This document shows positions 36,652 through 46,003 of a DNA stretch of 64,000 nt, in pieces. How positions within the stretch are numbered: position 1 is the stretch's first letter; each line of letters begins with the position of its first letter. The translations under genes were made by a program, and so were the position numbers. This stretch comes from Clostridium_AD sp050717535 (GTDB lineage Bacteria > Bacillota > Clostridia > Clostridiales > Clostridiaceae), in NCBI RefSeq assembly GCF_050717535.1, contig NZ_JBOITM010000028.1, positions 124,001-188,000 on the forward strand, written 5' to 3'. Under the pieces are notes generated by a model. It was not told where the DNA came from. It saw only the letters and a list, made by a program, of their open reading frames with translations, and did not search any database.

Positions 36652-37530
36652 ATGGAAAATAACAAGCAGGACTTGATGAGATCTATTCAAGTCAAGTTTC
36701 CACGTTTAAGTAAAGGACAAAAATTAATAGCAGAATATATTTTAAAACACTATGATAAGGCTGCATTTATGACGGCAGCAAAGTTAGGATCTAGTGTAGG
36801 GGTAAGTGAATCGACTGTTGTAAGATTTGCTAACGAGCTTGGGTTTAGTGGTTATCCAAAACTACAAAAGTCACTCCAAGAATTAATTAAAAACAAGTTG
36901 ACTACTGTACAAAGGATTGAGTTATCTAATGACTTTATTACACAAGAAAATGCATTAAAGGGTGTATTAAAAGCTGATATGGAAAACATTCGCGCTACTC
37001 TTGAAAAGATTAATCACAAGACTTTTGAGGATGTAGTAAATTCACTTTTTAAAGCTAAAAAGATATATATAATTGGTCTTAGAAGTTCATCAGCACTTGC
37101 AGAGTTTTTAGGCTTTTATTTAAATCTAATTTTAGATAATGTTATGGTTGTAGCCTATGGTGTTAGTGATATATTTGAACAAATGCTTAATGTTTCTGAA
37201 GAAGATGTAGTTATTGGGATAGGGTTTCCAAGGTATGCTACAAGGACAATTGAAGTTTTAGCTTTTGCTAAAAGCAGAAATGCTGATGTTGTAGCAATTA
37301 CAGATAGTTTATTATCTCCACTTGCAGCTAGAGCTGACTATACATTAATAGCTCAAAGCAATATGGCTTCTTTTGTTGATTCCCTAGTAGCTCCACTTAG
37401 TGTAATAAATGCATTAATTATTGCAGTGGGACTTCGAGAAAAAGAAAAGATTTCCAAAACATTTTCTACTTTGGAGGATATATGGGAAGAGTATCAAGTT
37501 TATTCTTATAAAGATAAGAATGAGAAATAA
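36652..37530 (+). CDS. MurR/RpiR family transcriptional regulator
   Basis: This 292-residue regulator has an N-terminal RpiR-type helix-turn-helix (about 15-80; KLGSSVGVSESTVVRFANELGFSGYPKLQKSL) and a C-terminal SIS sugar-phosphate-binding domain (about 125-260). The SIS domain has IGLRSSSALAEFLGFYLN and IGIGFPRYATRTIEVLAFAK. The ATG at 36652 follows AAAGGATTG; an earlier in-frame TTG lies before it. No sugar-catabolic gene is adjacent. The next gene, gdhA, is a possible but unproven target. Confidence 0.9.
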   Translation: MENNKQDLMRSIQVKFPRLSKGQKLIAEYILKHYDKAAFMTAAKLGSSVGVSESTVVRFANELGFSGYPKLQKSLQELIKNKLTTVQRIELSNDFITQENALKGVLKADMENIRATLEKINHKTFEDVVNSLFKAKKIYIIGLRSSSALAEFLGFYLNLILDNVMVVAYGVSDIFEQMLNVSEEDVVIGIGFPRYATRTIEVLAFAKSRNADVVAITDSLLSPLAARADYTLIAQSNMASFVDSLVAPLSVINALIIAVGLREKEKISKTFSTLEDIWEEYQVYSYKDKNEK

Positions 37531-37572
37531 TTTCTTTAGAATCAGTATATGTAAATGTTTACTTCTGTTTTC

Positions 37573-37591
37573 AAAAAAAAAATTTTTTTTT
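37573..37591. repeat. A10-T9 tract upstream of gdhA
   Basis: Ten A's are followed by nine T's between the RpiR-type regulator and gdhA. Such a tract is expected to be rigid or bent, and it could also act as a weak hairpin end. No gene overlaps it. Confidence 0.6.
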
Positions 37592-37707
37592 CTAAAATAA
37601 AGAAGGAATAGAGAAAAAAATATAGAATATACTATACATAAAGCAGTTTAGTATGCATAAGAATATTAAATTGACATTAAACATTCATTTTTAGGAGGGA
37701 TTAGGTT

Positions 37708-39060
37708 ATGGAGACAAAAACTTATATTCAACAGGTAATAGAAAATGTTAAAAAGAGGAATTCTAATGAGCCTGAATTTTTACAAACAGTTGAAGAGGTA
37801 TTAGGATCTTTAGGCCCAGTTTTAGAAAAACATCCAGAATATATTGAAGCTAACCTTTTAGAAAGATTTTGTGAACCAGAAAGACAAATTATGTTTAGAG
37901 TACCATGGGTAGATGATGCAGGTGTTACACAGGTAAATCGTGGTATTAAAGTACAGTTTAATGGTAGTATAGGACCTTTTAAAGGTGGATTAAGATTTCA
38001 TCCCTCAGTTTATATAGGAATTATTAAATTCTTAGCATTTGAACAAACATTGAAGAACTCATTAACTGGACTTCCAATGGGTGGCGGTAAAGGTGGATCT
38101 GATTTTGACCCAAGAGGCAAATCAGATGCTGAAGTAATGAGATTCTGTCAAAGCTTTATGACTGAGCTTTACAGACACATAGGACCAGATGTTGGTGTTC
38201 CAGCTGGAGATCTTGGTGTTGGTGGAAGAGAAATCGGTTACTTATTTGGACAATATAGAAGAATTAAAGGAACTTTCGAAAATGGAGTTATTACAGGAAA
38301 AGGCTTATCCTATGGTGGAAGTTTAGGAAGACCAACTGCTACAGGTTTTGGTATTGCTTATTTCTGTGAAGAAATGCTTAAGCATGAAGGAACAGATTTT
38401 AAGGGTAAAACAGTAGCTGCTTCTGGTTTTGGTAACGTTTGTTGGGGTCTTTGCACAAAAGTTGCTGAGCTTGGTGGTAAAGTAGTGACTCTTTCTGGCC
38501 CAGATGGATACATATATGATCCTGCTGGAGTAACAGGAGACAAAATAGATTATATGGCTGAAATGTTACGTTTAAATAAAGGATCAAGAGTTAAAGACTA
38601 TGCTGATAAGTATGGTTGTGAATTTCATGCTGGAGAAAAGCCATGGAATGTAAAAGTTGATATAGTAATACCATGTGCAACGCAAAATGATATTCATATT
38701 GAGCATGCTAAACAAATTGTTGCAAATGGAATAAAGATGGTTTGTGAAGGTGCTAATATGCCATGTACAAACGAAGCTGTTGATTACTTCATAGAAATGG
38801 GACTTAAGGTAGGACCATCTAAGGCTGCAAATGCTGGTGGTGTTGCTACATCGGGACTTGAAATGAGCCAAAACAGCATGAGATTATCATGGACAGCAGA
38901 AGAGGTTGATGCGAAATTGCATGCAATCATGTTGAATATATATAAAAATTGTAAAGATTCAGCAGAAGAATATGGATTTGGTTATAATTTAGTTAAAGGT
39001 GCTAACATTGCAGGATTTGTTAAAGTTGCAGAAGCAATGCATGCGCAAGGAAATTATTAA
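37708..39060 (+). CDS. gdhA: Glutamate dehydrogenase, NADP-type
   Basis: GdhA interconverts 2-oxoglutarate plus ammonia and glutamate. The 450-residue protein is the length of hexameric class I enzymes. Active-site segments are intact: GPFKGGLRFHPSV, the LPMGGGKGGSDFDPRGKS stretch with the catalytic lysine, and VPAGDLGVGGREIGYLFGQY. The Rossmann fingerprint lies in ASGFGNVCWG. Coenzyme preference (NADP, biosynthetic, versus NAD as in Clostridium symbiosum) is not certain. AGGAGGGATTAGG precedes the ATG. Confidence 0.94.
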   Translation: METKTYIQQVIENVKKRNSNEPEFLQTVEEVLGSLGPVLEKHPEYIEANLLERFCEPERQIMFRVPWVDDAGVTQVNRGIKVQFNGSIGPFKGGLRFHPSVYIGIIKFLAFEQTLKNSLTGLPMGGGKGGSDFDPRGKSDAEVMRFCQSFMTELYRHIGPDVGVPAGDLGVGGREIGYLFGQYRRIKGTFENGVITGKGLSYGGSLGRPTATGFGIAYFCEEMLKHEGTDFKGKTVAASGFGNVCWGLCTKVAELGGKVVTLSGPDGYIYDPAGVTGDKIDYMAEMLRLNKGSRVKDYADKYGCEFHAGEKPWNVKVDIVIPCATQNDIHIEHAKQIVANGIKMVCEGANMPCTNEAVDYFIEMGLKVGPSKAANAGGVATSGLEMSQNSMRLSWTAEEVDAKLHAIMLNIYKNCKDSAEEYGFGYNLVKGANIAGFVKVAEAMHAQGNY

Positions 39061-39077
39061 TTTACAAATAAACATTT

Positions 39078-39112
39078 CAAAAGAATTCCTTTATTGGGAT
39101 TCTTTTTTTTGT
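39078..39112 (+). terminator. Intrinsic terminator after gdhA
   Basis: A stem AAAGAAT-TCC / GGATTCTTT with one bulged base and a short loop is followed by eight T's. Confidence 0.75.
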
Positions 39113-39262
39113 TATTTTCTTATTTTTACTGTTATAGAAAAAGTTACAATGTTACAATGAAAAAACATTCTTATATATATTATTTTATTTATTTTTAAAT
39201 AAGGGTAATAGATTAATATATTATATTAAGTTATAATGTAAGTATTATAAGGGAGTGATTAA

Positions 39263-40489
39263 GTGTCAAAAATAATTATTATTGGAGGAGGACCAGCAGG
39301 AATGATGGCGGCTGTTACAGCTTCATCAAAAAATCAGGTGGTGCTCATTGAAAAGAACGAAAAATTAGGAAGAAAACTTTATATAACTGGTAAGGGTAGA
39401 TGCAATATTACAAATGCTAAGGATATTGGTGATTATTTTGAAAATATACCATGTAATCCTCATTTTTTATATAGTTCATTATACTCATTTACTAACGAAG
39501 ATACTATGAATTTCTTCAAGGAACTGGGAGTTAACCTTAAAGTCGAAAGAGGAGATAGAGTATTCCCGGAGTCAGATAAGTCTTCAGATATTATAAAAGC
39601 TTTTAGTAATGAATTAAAAAACAAAAAGGTTGAAGTGATGTTAAACACAAAAGTGAAAAAATTAATTAGAGATAATCAACATATTGCTGGGGTTGAACTT
39701 GCAGATGGAAGTATTATAAATGGGGATTACATTATCTTATGTACTGGTGGTTTATCATATCCACAAACAGGTTCATCTGGAGAAGGATTAACTTATGCTC
39801 GTTTTTTAGGACATAATATAATTAAACCTAGACCATCACTTGTACCAATAGAGGTTGAAGAGGAGTGGATTCCGGATGTACAGGGTCTTTCTTTAAAAAA
39901 TGTAGAATTAAGGATTACTGATATTAAGAATAAAAGTATATATAGTGAATTTGGAGAAATGCTTTTTACTCATTATGGTATTTCAGGACCTATAGTTTTA
40001 AGTGGCAGTAGTTTTGTGAAAGAAGGAATGAAATTAAAAGCTTTCATAAATCTAAAACCAGCTTTAACTGAGGTTGAGCTTGATAAGCGAATTCAAAGTG
40101 ATTTCTTAAAATATGCAAATAAAGATTTTAAAAATTCACTAAATGATTTACTTCCAAGTAAACTAATTAATACAATAATTAAATTGTCTAATATTAATGA
40201 AGACAAAAAGGTAAACTCTATTACTAAAGAAGAAAGAAAAAACCTAGTGAATTTACTTCAAAATTTGCCACTTCATATAAAAGGGCTTCGTCCAATAGAA
40301 GAAGCAATTATAACTAGTGGTGGAGTAGACACACTACAAATAGATGCTTCTACTATGAAATCAAAAATAATTGATAATCTTTATTTTGCAGGCGAAATGA
40401 TTGATGTAGATGCTTATACAGGCGGTTATAATCTTCAAATAGCATTATCAACTGGTTATTTAGCTGGGGATAACGTAGGAAAAGAATAA
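39263..40489 (+). CDS. HI0933/BaiN-family flavoprotein
   Basis: This 408-residue FAD-dependent protein belongs to the HI0933 family (annotated variously as BaiN-like or aminoacetone-oxidase-like). The N-terminal dinucleotide-binding motif GGGPAGMMAA is followed by the family marker GKLGRKLYITGKGRCNITNA-like region. The C terminus holds TSGGVDTLQID and FAGEMIDVDAYTGGYNLQ. GTG start after GGGAGTGATTAA. The physiological reaction is unknown. It is followed closely by cmk, a common pairing in clostridia. Confidence 0.88.
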   Translation: MSKIIIIGGGPAGMMAAVTASSKNQVVLIEKNEKLGRKLYITGKGRCNITNAKDIGDYFENIPCNPHFLYSSLYSFTNEDTMNFFKELGVNLKVERGDRVFPESDKSSDIIKAFSNELKNKKVEVMLNTKVKKLIRDNQHIAGVELADGSIINGDYIILCTGGLSYPQTGSSGEGLTYARFLGHNIIKPRPSLVPIEVEEEWIPDVQGLSLKNVELRITDIKNKSIYSEFGEMLFTHYGISGPIVLSGSSFVKEGMKLKAFINLKPALTEVELDKRIQSDFLKYANKDFKNSLNDLLPSKLINTIIKLSNINEDKKVNSITKEERKNLVNLLQNLPLHIKGLRPIEEAIITSGGVDTLQIDASTMKSKIIDNLYFAGEMIDVDAYTGGYNLQIALSTGYLAGDNVGKE

Positions 40490-40532
40490 ATATATAAATA
40501 GCACCATGTTTATAAATGGGAGGTGGAGTATA

Positions 40533-41195
40533 ATGGGAATTTCTGTTGCCATAGATGGACCTGCAGGTGCAGGAAAAAGTACTATTGCTAAAATAATAGG
40601 TGAAAAATTCAATCTTATGTATATTAACACAGGATCAATGTATAGAGCTGTTGCACTTAAGGCTATGAATGAAAATGTCTCAGAATATAATGTAGATGAT
40701 TTGGTTAAAATAGTGGAATCTTTAGAAATGCACTTTGAAGAGGATCATTTATTTGTCAATAATGAAGATTTAACAGATATGATTAATATGCCTATCATAA
40801 GCAATAATGTTTCAAAGTATGCGGCAATACCTGAAATTAGAGAAATTCTGGTTAAGTTACAACAAAACATAGCAAAAAAATTTGATGTTATTATGGATGG
40901 AAGAGATATTGGTACTGTTGTTCTTAAGGATGCTACTTTTAAATTCTATTTAACTGCTAGTAGTGAAGAAAGAGCGAAAAGGAGATATGAAGAATTAATT
41001 TCTAAGGATATAGAAGTTGATTATGATACTATCTTAAAGGATATTATAAAAAGGGATTACATTGATACCCATAGAGAAGTTAGCCCGCTTAAAAAGGCCA
41101 AGGATGCTATAGAAATTGATTCTAATGACTTAAGCATTAATGGAGTAGCTGAAAAAATTGTAGAGTATATTAATTCAAACATTAAAAATAATTAA
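40533..41195 (+). CDS. cmk: Cytidylate kinase
   Basis: Cmk phosphorylates CMP and dCMP. The 220-residue protein has the P-loop GPAGAGKST (9-17), NTGSMYRAV, DGRDIGTVVL and FYLTASSEERAKRR. The ATG at 40533 follows GGGAGGTGGAG; an in-frame upstream start lies before that site and is rejected. The gene is about 40 bases upstream of ispH, the standard clostridial cmk-ispH order. Confidence 0.96.
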   Translation: MGISVAIDGPAGAGKSTIAKIIGEKFNLMYINTGSMYRAVALKAMNENVSEYNVDDLVKIVESLEMHFEEDHLFVNNEDLTDMINMPIISNNVSKYAAIPEIREILVKLQQNIAKKFDVIMDGRDIGTVVLKDATFKFYLTASSEERAKRRYEELISKDIEVDYDTILKDIIKRDYIDTHREVSPLKKAKDAIEIDSNDLSINGVAEKIVEYINSNIKNN

Positions 41196-41236
41196 TTTTA
41201 CATATTTGGAGATACCTTATATAAGGAGGTGGCAGG

Positions 41237-42079
41237 ATGAAAAAGGTAACACTTGCAGATTCAGCTGGTTTTTGTTTCGGAGTTAAGAGAGCAGTAGACA
41301 CAGCTTTGAAAATGAAGGAAAAGTATAAAAATGATATATATACACTAGGGCCACTTATTCATAATAATGATGTTGTGAATTTTTTGAAAGAAAATTCTAT
41401 ATTCCCCATAGAACTTGATAATATTAATAGTTTAAGTGAAAATGATACAATTATTATTAGGTCACATGGGGTATCTGAAGCTACATTAAATATTTTAAAG
41501 AAAAATAAACTGAATTTAATAGATGCAACATGTCCTTATGTAGAAAACATTCATAAAAAGGTGAAAAAATATTATGATTTAGGATACAGTATAATTATTG
41601 TAGGAGATGAAAATCATCCTGAAGTTATTGGAATCAATGGATGGTGTAACGATTTAGGGTGTATAGTTAAGAGTGGTGCGTCTCTTGGAAATATATCCAA
41701 AAAAGTATGCGTGGTATCTCAAACAACTGAGAGGCAATCTACTTGGGAGGATGTATTATCTGAAGTTATAAAAATCAGTAAAGAAATAGTTGCATTTAAT
41801 ACTATTTGCAGTGCAACAGAAGTGCGTCAAGAATCTGCAGAAGAACTTTCCAAAAGGGTTGATGCCATGGTTGTTATTGGAGGATTTAATAGTTCCAATA
41901 CTACAAAGCTCTATGAAATATGTAAAAAAAACTGCGAAAACACAGTACATGTAGAAAATTTGTTAGGAATCCCAGAAAAATTTCTAAAAGATAATGTTTT
42001 CAAAAATATAGGCGTTACAGCTGGAGCTTCAACACCAGATTGGATTATTGAAGAGGCAATTAAAAAATTGAATTCATAG
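41237..42079 (+). CDS. ispH: 4-hydroxy-3-methylbut-2-enyl diphosphate reductase
   Basis: IspH is the final enzyme of the MEP isoprenoid pathway and uses a [4Fe-4S] cluster. The 280-residue protein has all three cluster cysteines: C13 (GFCFGVKRA), C99 (DATCPYV) and C191 (TICSATEVRQ). The active-site segments SQTT, GGFNSSNT and GVTAGASTP are also intact. In many clostridia IspH is fused to ribosomal protein S1-like repeats. Here the protein stops at the IspH domain and is followed by a terminator. AAGGAGGTGGCAGG precedes the ATG. Confidence 0.95.
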   Translation: MKKVTLADSAGFCFGVKRAVDTALKMKEKYKNDIYTLGPLIHNNDVVNFLKENSIFPIELDNINSLSENDTIIIRSHGVSEATLNILKKNKLNLIDATCPYVENIHKKVKKYYDLGYSIIIVGDENHPEVIGINGWCNDLGCIVKSGASLGNISKKVCVVSQTTERQSTWEDVLSEVIKISKEIVAFNTICSATEVRQESAEELSKRVDAMVVIGGFNSSNTTKLYEICKKNCENTVHVENLLGIPEKFLKDNVFKNIGVTAGASTPDWIIEEAIKKLNS

Positions 42080-42112
42080 TGTTTATGTAAATGAGAATGA
42101 AATATAAAATAT

Positions 42113-42165
42113 ACCCTAGAGAGTAGAAACTTTTTATCAAAAACTACCCTATAGGGTTTTTCTAT
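42113..42165 (+). terminator. Intrinsic terminator after ispH
   Basis: An imperfect long hairpin pairs ACCCTA... with ...TAGGGT and GTAG-A3 with a facing CTAC/T tract; it ends in five T's. Confidence 0.65.
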
Positions 42166-42243
42166 GTTTAATTTGAAAATTATTGAATACTAAATAAAAT
42201 TAATTAATATAATTTAATAATACTATTATGGGGGAGAGAAATA

Positions 42244-43302
42244 TTGAGGGGTAATACAAGAATGCTTCAGCATTCGAATATAATTACTAATAAAGAGATT
42301 CATATATTAACAACTGTAATTCGTATGTATAATTTCGAATTAGTAAGTGCAGAAAAAGTTAGAAGTGTTTATATGATTATAACAGACCGTGGGAAGTTCT
42401 GTATTAGGAAAATAAAACATGGAAGAACTAAGGTTAAAAATGGCTGTATATTAACGGAAGAGTTATTATCGAATAATTTTACCAATGTAGCTAAATATTT
42501 TAGAACAATAGATGGGGATTTTTCTGTAAGATATAAAAAAAACACATTTTACTTAACAGAATGGATAGAAGGTGAAAAATGTGATTTAACTAATATTGAT
42601 GAAGCTGTAAATTGTATAAAGATTTTAGCGCAATTTCATAGCATATCAAATAAAATTGATCACAAAAAACTTCATGTACACATTAACCTAAGTAATTGGC
42701 CAAAGATTTTTGCTAGTAATTTAAATTATCTTGAAAAGTTCAAGAGAATAATTGTTAACAAAAGAATAAAAAATGAATTTGATGTGCTTTTTCTTGAAAA
42801 TATTGATAGCTTTTATAATAGAGGAGTATCAGCTATTGACATGCTAAATAGGTCAGCTTATTATAATTTGTCAAAATTAGCTAATGATGACGAGACAATA
42901 TGTTACAATCGTTTTTATTATCAAAATATAGTCAAAAGGGGTGGAGAGTACTTCATATGTGACTTTGATAGGATTATGATTGATTTACAAATAAGTGATT
43001 TGGGAAAGCTTATTAGGCAATTAATGTTTAAAAAAAATTATGGATGGAATTTCGATTTTGCTAAAATTTTAATTGAAGCATATAATTCTATAAATAGATT
43101 AACCAAAGAAGAATTAGAGATAATGTTTGCATTAATAATCTTTCCTAATAAATTTTGGAAGTTAGGACAGAGAAGGTATGTAAAACAAAAAAAATGGTCA
43201 GAGACTAAATATTTGCATAAACTAAATAGAATAATAGCTTACAATGAGACTCAAGAGAAATTTTTTAGTGATTATTTAATTTTTTTAGAGGAATATTCTT
43301 AA
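42244..43302 (+). CDS. CotS-family spore-coat kinase-like protein
   Basis: This 352-residue protein has the aminoglycoside-phosphotransferase-like fold of the CotS/CotI/YutH spore coat family. Visible features are a beta-rich N-lobe (FCIRKIKHGRTK with the likely ATP lysine), the hinge TEWIEGEKCDL, and the C-lobe FICDFDRIMIDLQISDLGKLIRQL with the metal-binding aspartate. The HxDxxxxN catalytic loop is not clear, so kinase activity is doubtful. TTG start after GGGGGAGAG. It suggests expression in the mother cell during sporulation. Confidence 0.8.
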   Translation: MRGNTRMLQHSNIITNKEIHILTTVIRMYNFELVSAEKVRSVYMIITDRGKFCIRKIKHGRTKVKNGCILTEELLSNNFTNVAKYFRTIDGDFSVRYKKNTFYLTEWIEGEKCDLTNIDEAVNCIKILAQFHSISNKIDHKKLHVHINLSNWPKIFASNLNYLEKFKRIIVNKRIKNEFDVLFLENIDSFYNRGVSAIDMLNRSAYYNLSKLANDDETICYNRFYYQNIVKRGGEYFICDFDRIMIDLQISDLGKLIRQLMFKKNYGWNFDFAKILIEAYNSINRLTKEELEIMFALIIFPNKFWKLGQRRYVKQKKWSETKYLHKLNRIIAYNETQEKFFSDYLIFLEEYS

Positions 43303-43411
43303 ATTATAAAAATTCATTGTAAAAACAATGTTAGTAGATTTATAATTAGTAATGTATTGATATCCTATCAAAAGTATATATTTAAAAATAAAATAAATGG
43401 AGTAAAGCTAA

Positions 43412-44281
43412 ATGTATAAGTCAATAAATCTAACTTTAAAAAACATTAATAATTTTAGAAAAATCAATCGATTTAATAGTAATTTTAATTTATCAAATAA
43501 AGATTTCTTTGAGCTATATGACAATAGTAATATTATTCAAAAATTATTTTTAAGGAAAAATGTAAAATTGTTATTGGAAAAAGAGAACTTTATAGGATAT
43601 ATTTGGTTTGAAAAACATAATATACACCATAGTTCAATTAATTCAATAAACGTAATAGAGTCTAGTAACTTAGTTCGCCATTATGAAACACTAATTAGTC
43701 CACTTATAAATAACAGTTTAATAACTTATGAATGTGAAGATAATGAAATAAATATAGATGTTTTGAGTAAGCTTGGGTTTAAGAGGTCTAAGGGATTTAT
43801 GGAATTAGAAAAACAGTGTACAGAATATTTTAATATCACTATCCCTAAAAATATTACTTTTTCTATGGTAGAAAAGGACAAAGATGAAAAGGAACGCTGC
43901 TTATTACAAAATGAAATATTTAAAAACGATGATAGAATTCCCATAAACATCGACGATATATTTTATGATGAAGCACAGGAATATTACTTTGAAAAGGGCG
44001 CAATATTTATTGAGCTCGATAATATACCAATTGGTTATGGGCAAATTATTATAGAAGATAAAAAAGCGATTATAGTAAATTTTGGAATTACACATGAGTA
44101 TAGAAGTGGTGGATATGGAAAAATATTTTTAAGCTATTTGCTTAATTTAGCTATGGATAATGACTTTTCAAAAGTCTCACTTAAGGTAGATTCTAACAAT
44201 GAGGTTGCTTATAAGTTATACCTTTCATTAGGGTTTAATATTAAAAGGGAGTTTTATACTTGGCAAAGGACTAAAATTTGA
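43412..44281 (+). CDS. GNAT-family N-acetyltransferase (tandem GNAT fold)
   Basis: The C-terminal half of this 289-residue protein (about 150-287) is a GNAT domain. It has the acetyl-CoA loop EYRSGGYGKIFLSYLLN (R-x-x-G-x-G/A pattern) and the closing motif NNEVAYKLYLSLGFN. The N-terminal half looks like a degenerate second GNAT repeat, ending LSKLGFKRSKGFMELEK. The substrate is unknown. It lies between the CotS-like gene and a convergent aminotransferase, and no operon partner is evident. Confidence 0.8.
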   Translation: MYKSINLTLKNINNFRKINRFNSNFNLSNKDFFELYDNSNIIQKLFLRKNVKLLLEKENFIGYIWFEKHNIHHSSINSINVIESSNLVRHYETLISPLINNSLITYECEDNEINIDVLSKLGFKRSKGFMELEKQCTEYFNITIPKNITFSMVEKDKDEKERCLLQNEIFKNDDRIPINIDDIFYDEAQEYYFEKGAIFIELDNIPIGYGQIIIEDKKAIIVNFGITHEYRSGGYGKIFLSYLLNLAMDNDFSKVSLKVDSNNEVAYKLYLSLGFNIKREFYTWQRTKI

Positions 44282-44320
44282 AAGAAGGTAGATAACATTC
44301 CATCTACCTTCTTTTATATT
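44281..44320. terminator. Bidirectional terminator
   Basis: A perfect 13-pair stem (44281-44293 with 44302-44314) with an eight-base loop separates the convergent GNAT and aminotransferase genes and has T-rich flanks on both strands. Confidence 0.85.
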
Positions 44321-45520
44321 TTATTTGTTTTTTAGTTCCATGTATTTTTTAAGAGCTATGCCTAAAATTTCCATAGAATCTTTTAATGCAGTTGTATTTA
44401 AACAGTAAGATAATCTAATTTCATTTATTCCCAGACCCGTAGTTGAATAGAAACCTTCTGCGGGTGCCACCATTACTGTCTTGTTATTGTGATTGAAGTC
44501 TGTTAATAACCATTTAGCAAAATCTTCACCACTTTCTATGGGCAGCTTAGCTATTACATAAAATGCGCCGGTAGGTTTTACGCAAACTACTCCTGGTATT
44601 TTTGATAAGTATTCATATAGAATATTTCTTCTTTCTTCATATTCCTTTTTAACTTCTATAAAATATGATTTAGGAGTGTTGATTAAATTTGCTGCAGCTA
44701 ATTGCTCAAGAGTAGGGACACAAAGCCTAGTTTGTCCCAGTTTAAGAATCTGGTTCATAAGATCCTTATTTTTTGATGCAACTAAACCAATTCTGGCACC
44801 ACAGGCACTATAACGTTTGGATATACTATCAATTAATATTACTTTATCTTGGACATCCTTCATATATAAGGCAGAAGTATATTTTAAACCATCATAAACG
44901 AATTCTCTATATACCTCATCAGCAATTAGAAACAAATCGTTTTCATTTGCTATATCAGCAAGCATTCTCACTTCAGCTTCAGTATATACTACACCAGTAG
45001 GGTTTCCAGGATTTGAAACCATTATTGCTTTAGTTTTGCTTGTGATTTTGCTTGTAATCTCTTCTTTGGGGGGTAAATGGAAGCCTTCTTCTGCTTTTGT
45101 AATAAATGGAACAATCCTAACTGAAGCTACATCTGTAAATCCAGTATAGTTTGTGTAAAATGGTTCAGGAACTATAATTTCATCACCTTGGTCACAAATA
45201 GCCATAAGTGCAAACAGTATAGCCTCTGATCCTCCATTAGTTACCATGATTTCATCTTTTTCAAACTCTATATCCCATTCTTTATAGTATTTTATAAAAC
45301 TCTCGATTAATGTACTTACTCCTTGAGATTCAGCATATTTAAGAACTTTGTCAGTGTATTGGTTTATCCCTTCTATAAATGATTCAGGAGTATGAATATC
45401 TGGTTGACCAATGTTAAGGTGATGTACACTAACCCCTCTTTTTTTTGCATCATTAGCAAAAGGAACTAGCTTGCGAATAGGTGAAAATTGCATTGCTTCA
45501 ATTCTGTTAGATAATTTCAT
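44321..45520 (-). CDS. Class I/II PLP-dependent aminotransferase
   Basis: This 399-residue aminotransferase has HHLNIGQPDIHTPESF near the N terminus, VSNPGNPTGVVYTEAE, ADEVYREFVYDG, the PLP lysine in SISKRYSACGARIG, and the C-terminal arginine in NEIRLSYC. It resembles the aspartate/alanine-type branch but its substrate is uncertain. The minus-strand ATG follows GGGGGGTATATT. A 52-residue gene lies just upstream on the same strand (29 bases away) and may be co-transcribed. Confidence 0.87.
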   Translation of the reverse strand: MKLSNRIEAMQFSPIRKLVPFANDAKKRGVSVHHLNIGQPDIHTPESFIEGINQYTDKVLKYAESQGVSTLIESFIKYYKEWDIEFEKDEIMVTNGGSEAILFALMAICDQGDEIIVPEPFYTNYTGFTDVASVRIVPFITKAEEGFHLPPKEEITSKITSKTKAIMVSNPGNPTGVVYTEAEVRMLADIANENDLFLIADEVYREFVYDGLKYTSALYMKDVQDKVILIDSISKRYSACGARIGLVASKNKDLMNQILKLGQTRLCVPTLEQLAAANLINTPKSYFIEVKKEYEERRNILYEYLSKIPGVVCVKPTGAFYVIAKLPIESGEDFAKWLLTDFNHNNKTVMVAPAEGFYSTTGLGINEIRLSYCLNTTALKDSMEILGIALKKYMELKNK

Positions 45521-45548
45521 AATATACCCCCCATTTTAAATTTAAAAC

Positions 45549-45707
45549 CTACTTGAATTCTCTTATTATGATCTCAGCAGGTACATAGGGTACTTTTATA
45601 GTTACCATATTGCTATGGGAACACATATAAAAATAACTTCTGTCACCTATACAATTATATTGTAATTGTCTATCTTTAATAGTTTCTTCTTTTTTTGCAT
45701 CATACAT
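45549..45707 (-). CDS. Small uncharacterised protein, 52 residues
   Basis: On the minus strand an ATG at 45707 is preceded by AAGGAGTGATTTAT, a strong ribosome binding site, and opens a 52-codon frame ending in TAG. The charged N-terminal third (MYDAKKEETIKDRQ) is followed by a C-terminal part with two cysteines, several tyrosines and a VTIKVPYVPAEIIIREF ending. There is no membrane helix. It lies directly upstream of the aminotransferase and is probably in its operon. I do not recognise the family. Confidence 0.6.
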   Translation of the reverse strand: MYDAKKEETIKDRQLQYNCIGDRSYFYMCSHSNMVTIKVPYVPAEIIIREFK

Positions 45708-45933
45708 ATAAAATCACTCCTTTTAGGTAGCTTACCCAAAAGATAAAAAATTAATGCAAATACTAAACAAGTGAAAAAATGTAAGAGATAAATAAAGAAT
45801 AAAAAACCTATTTATTCATAAATTTCTTATTAATTACAATACAAAAGTAATTAATAATATTATAATCTAACTTGGATATATATTTCAAGATAATTAATTA
45901 AATGATAAAATATATTGAATTAGCAAAAATGAC

Positions 45934-45962
45934 TTTAAAAAAACCTTTAAATTATATATAAT
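45934..45962 (+). promoter_or_regulatory. Possible promoter of the miaB-mutS-mutL-miaA-hfq operon
   Basis: TTTAAA at 45934-45939 and TATAAT at 45957-45962 are spaced by 17 nt, about 40 nt before miaB. The -35 box is weak. Confidence 0.45.
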
Positions 45963-46003
45963 AGACAGATGGTAATACTTTTTTTATAAAGGAGAATGCA
46001 CTA

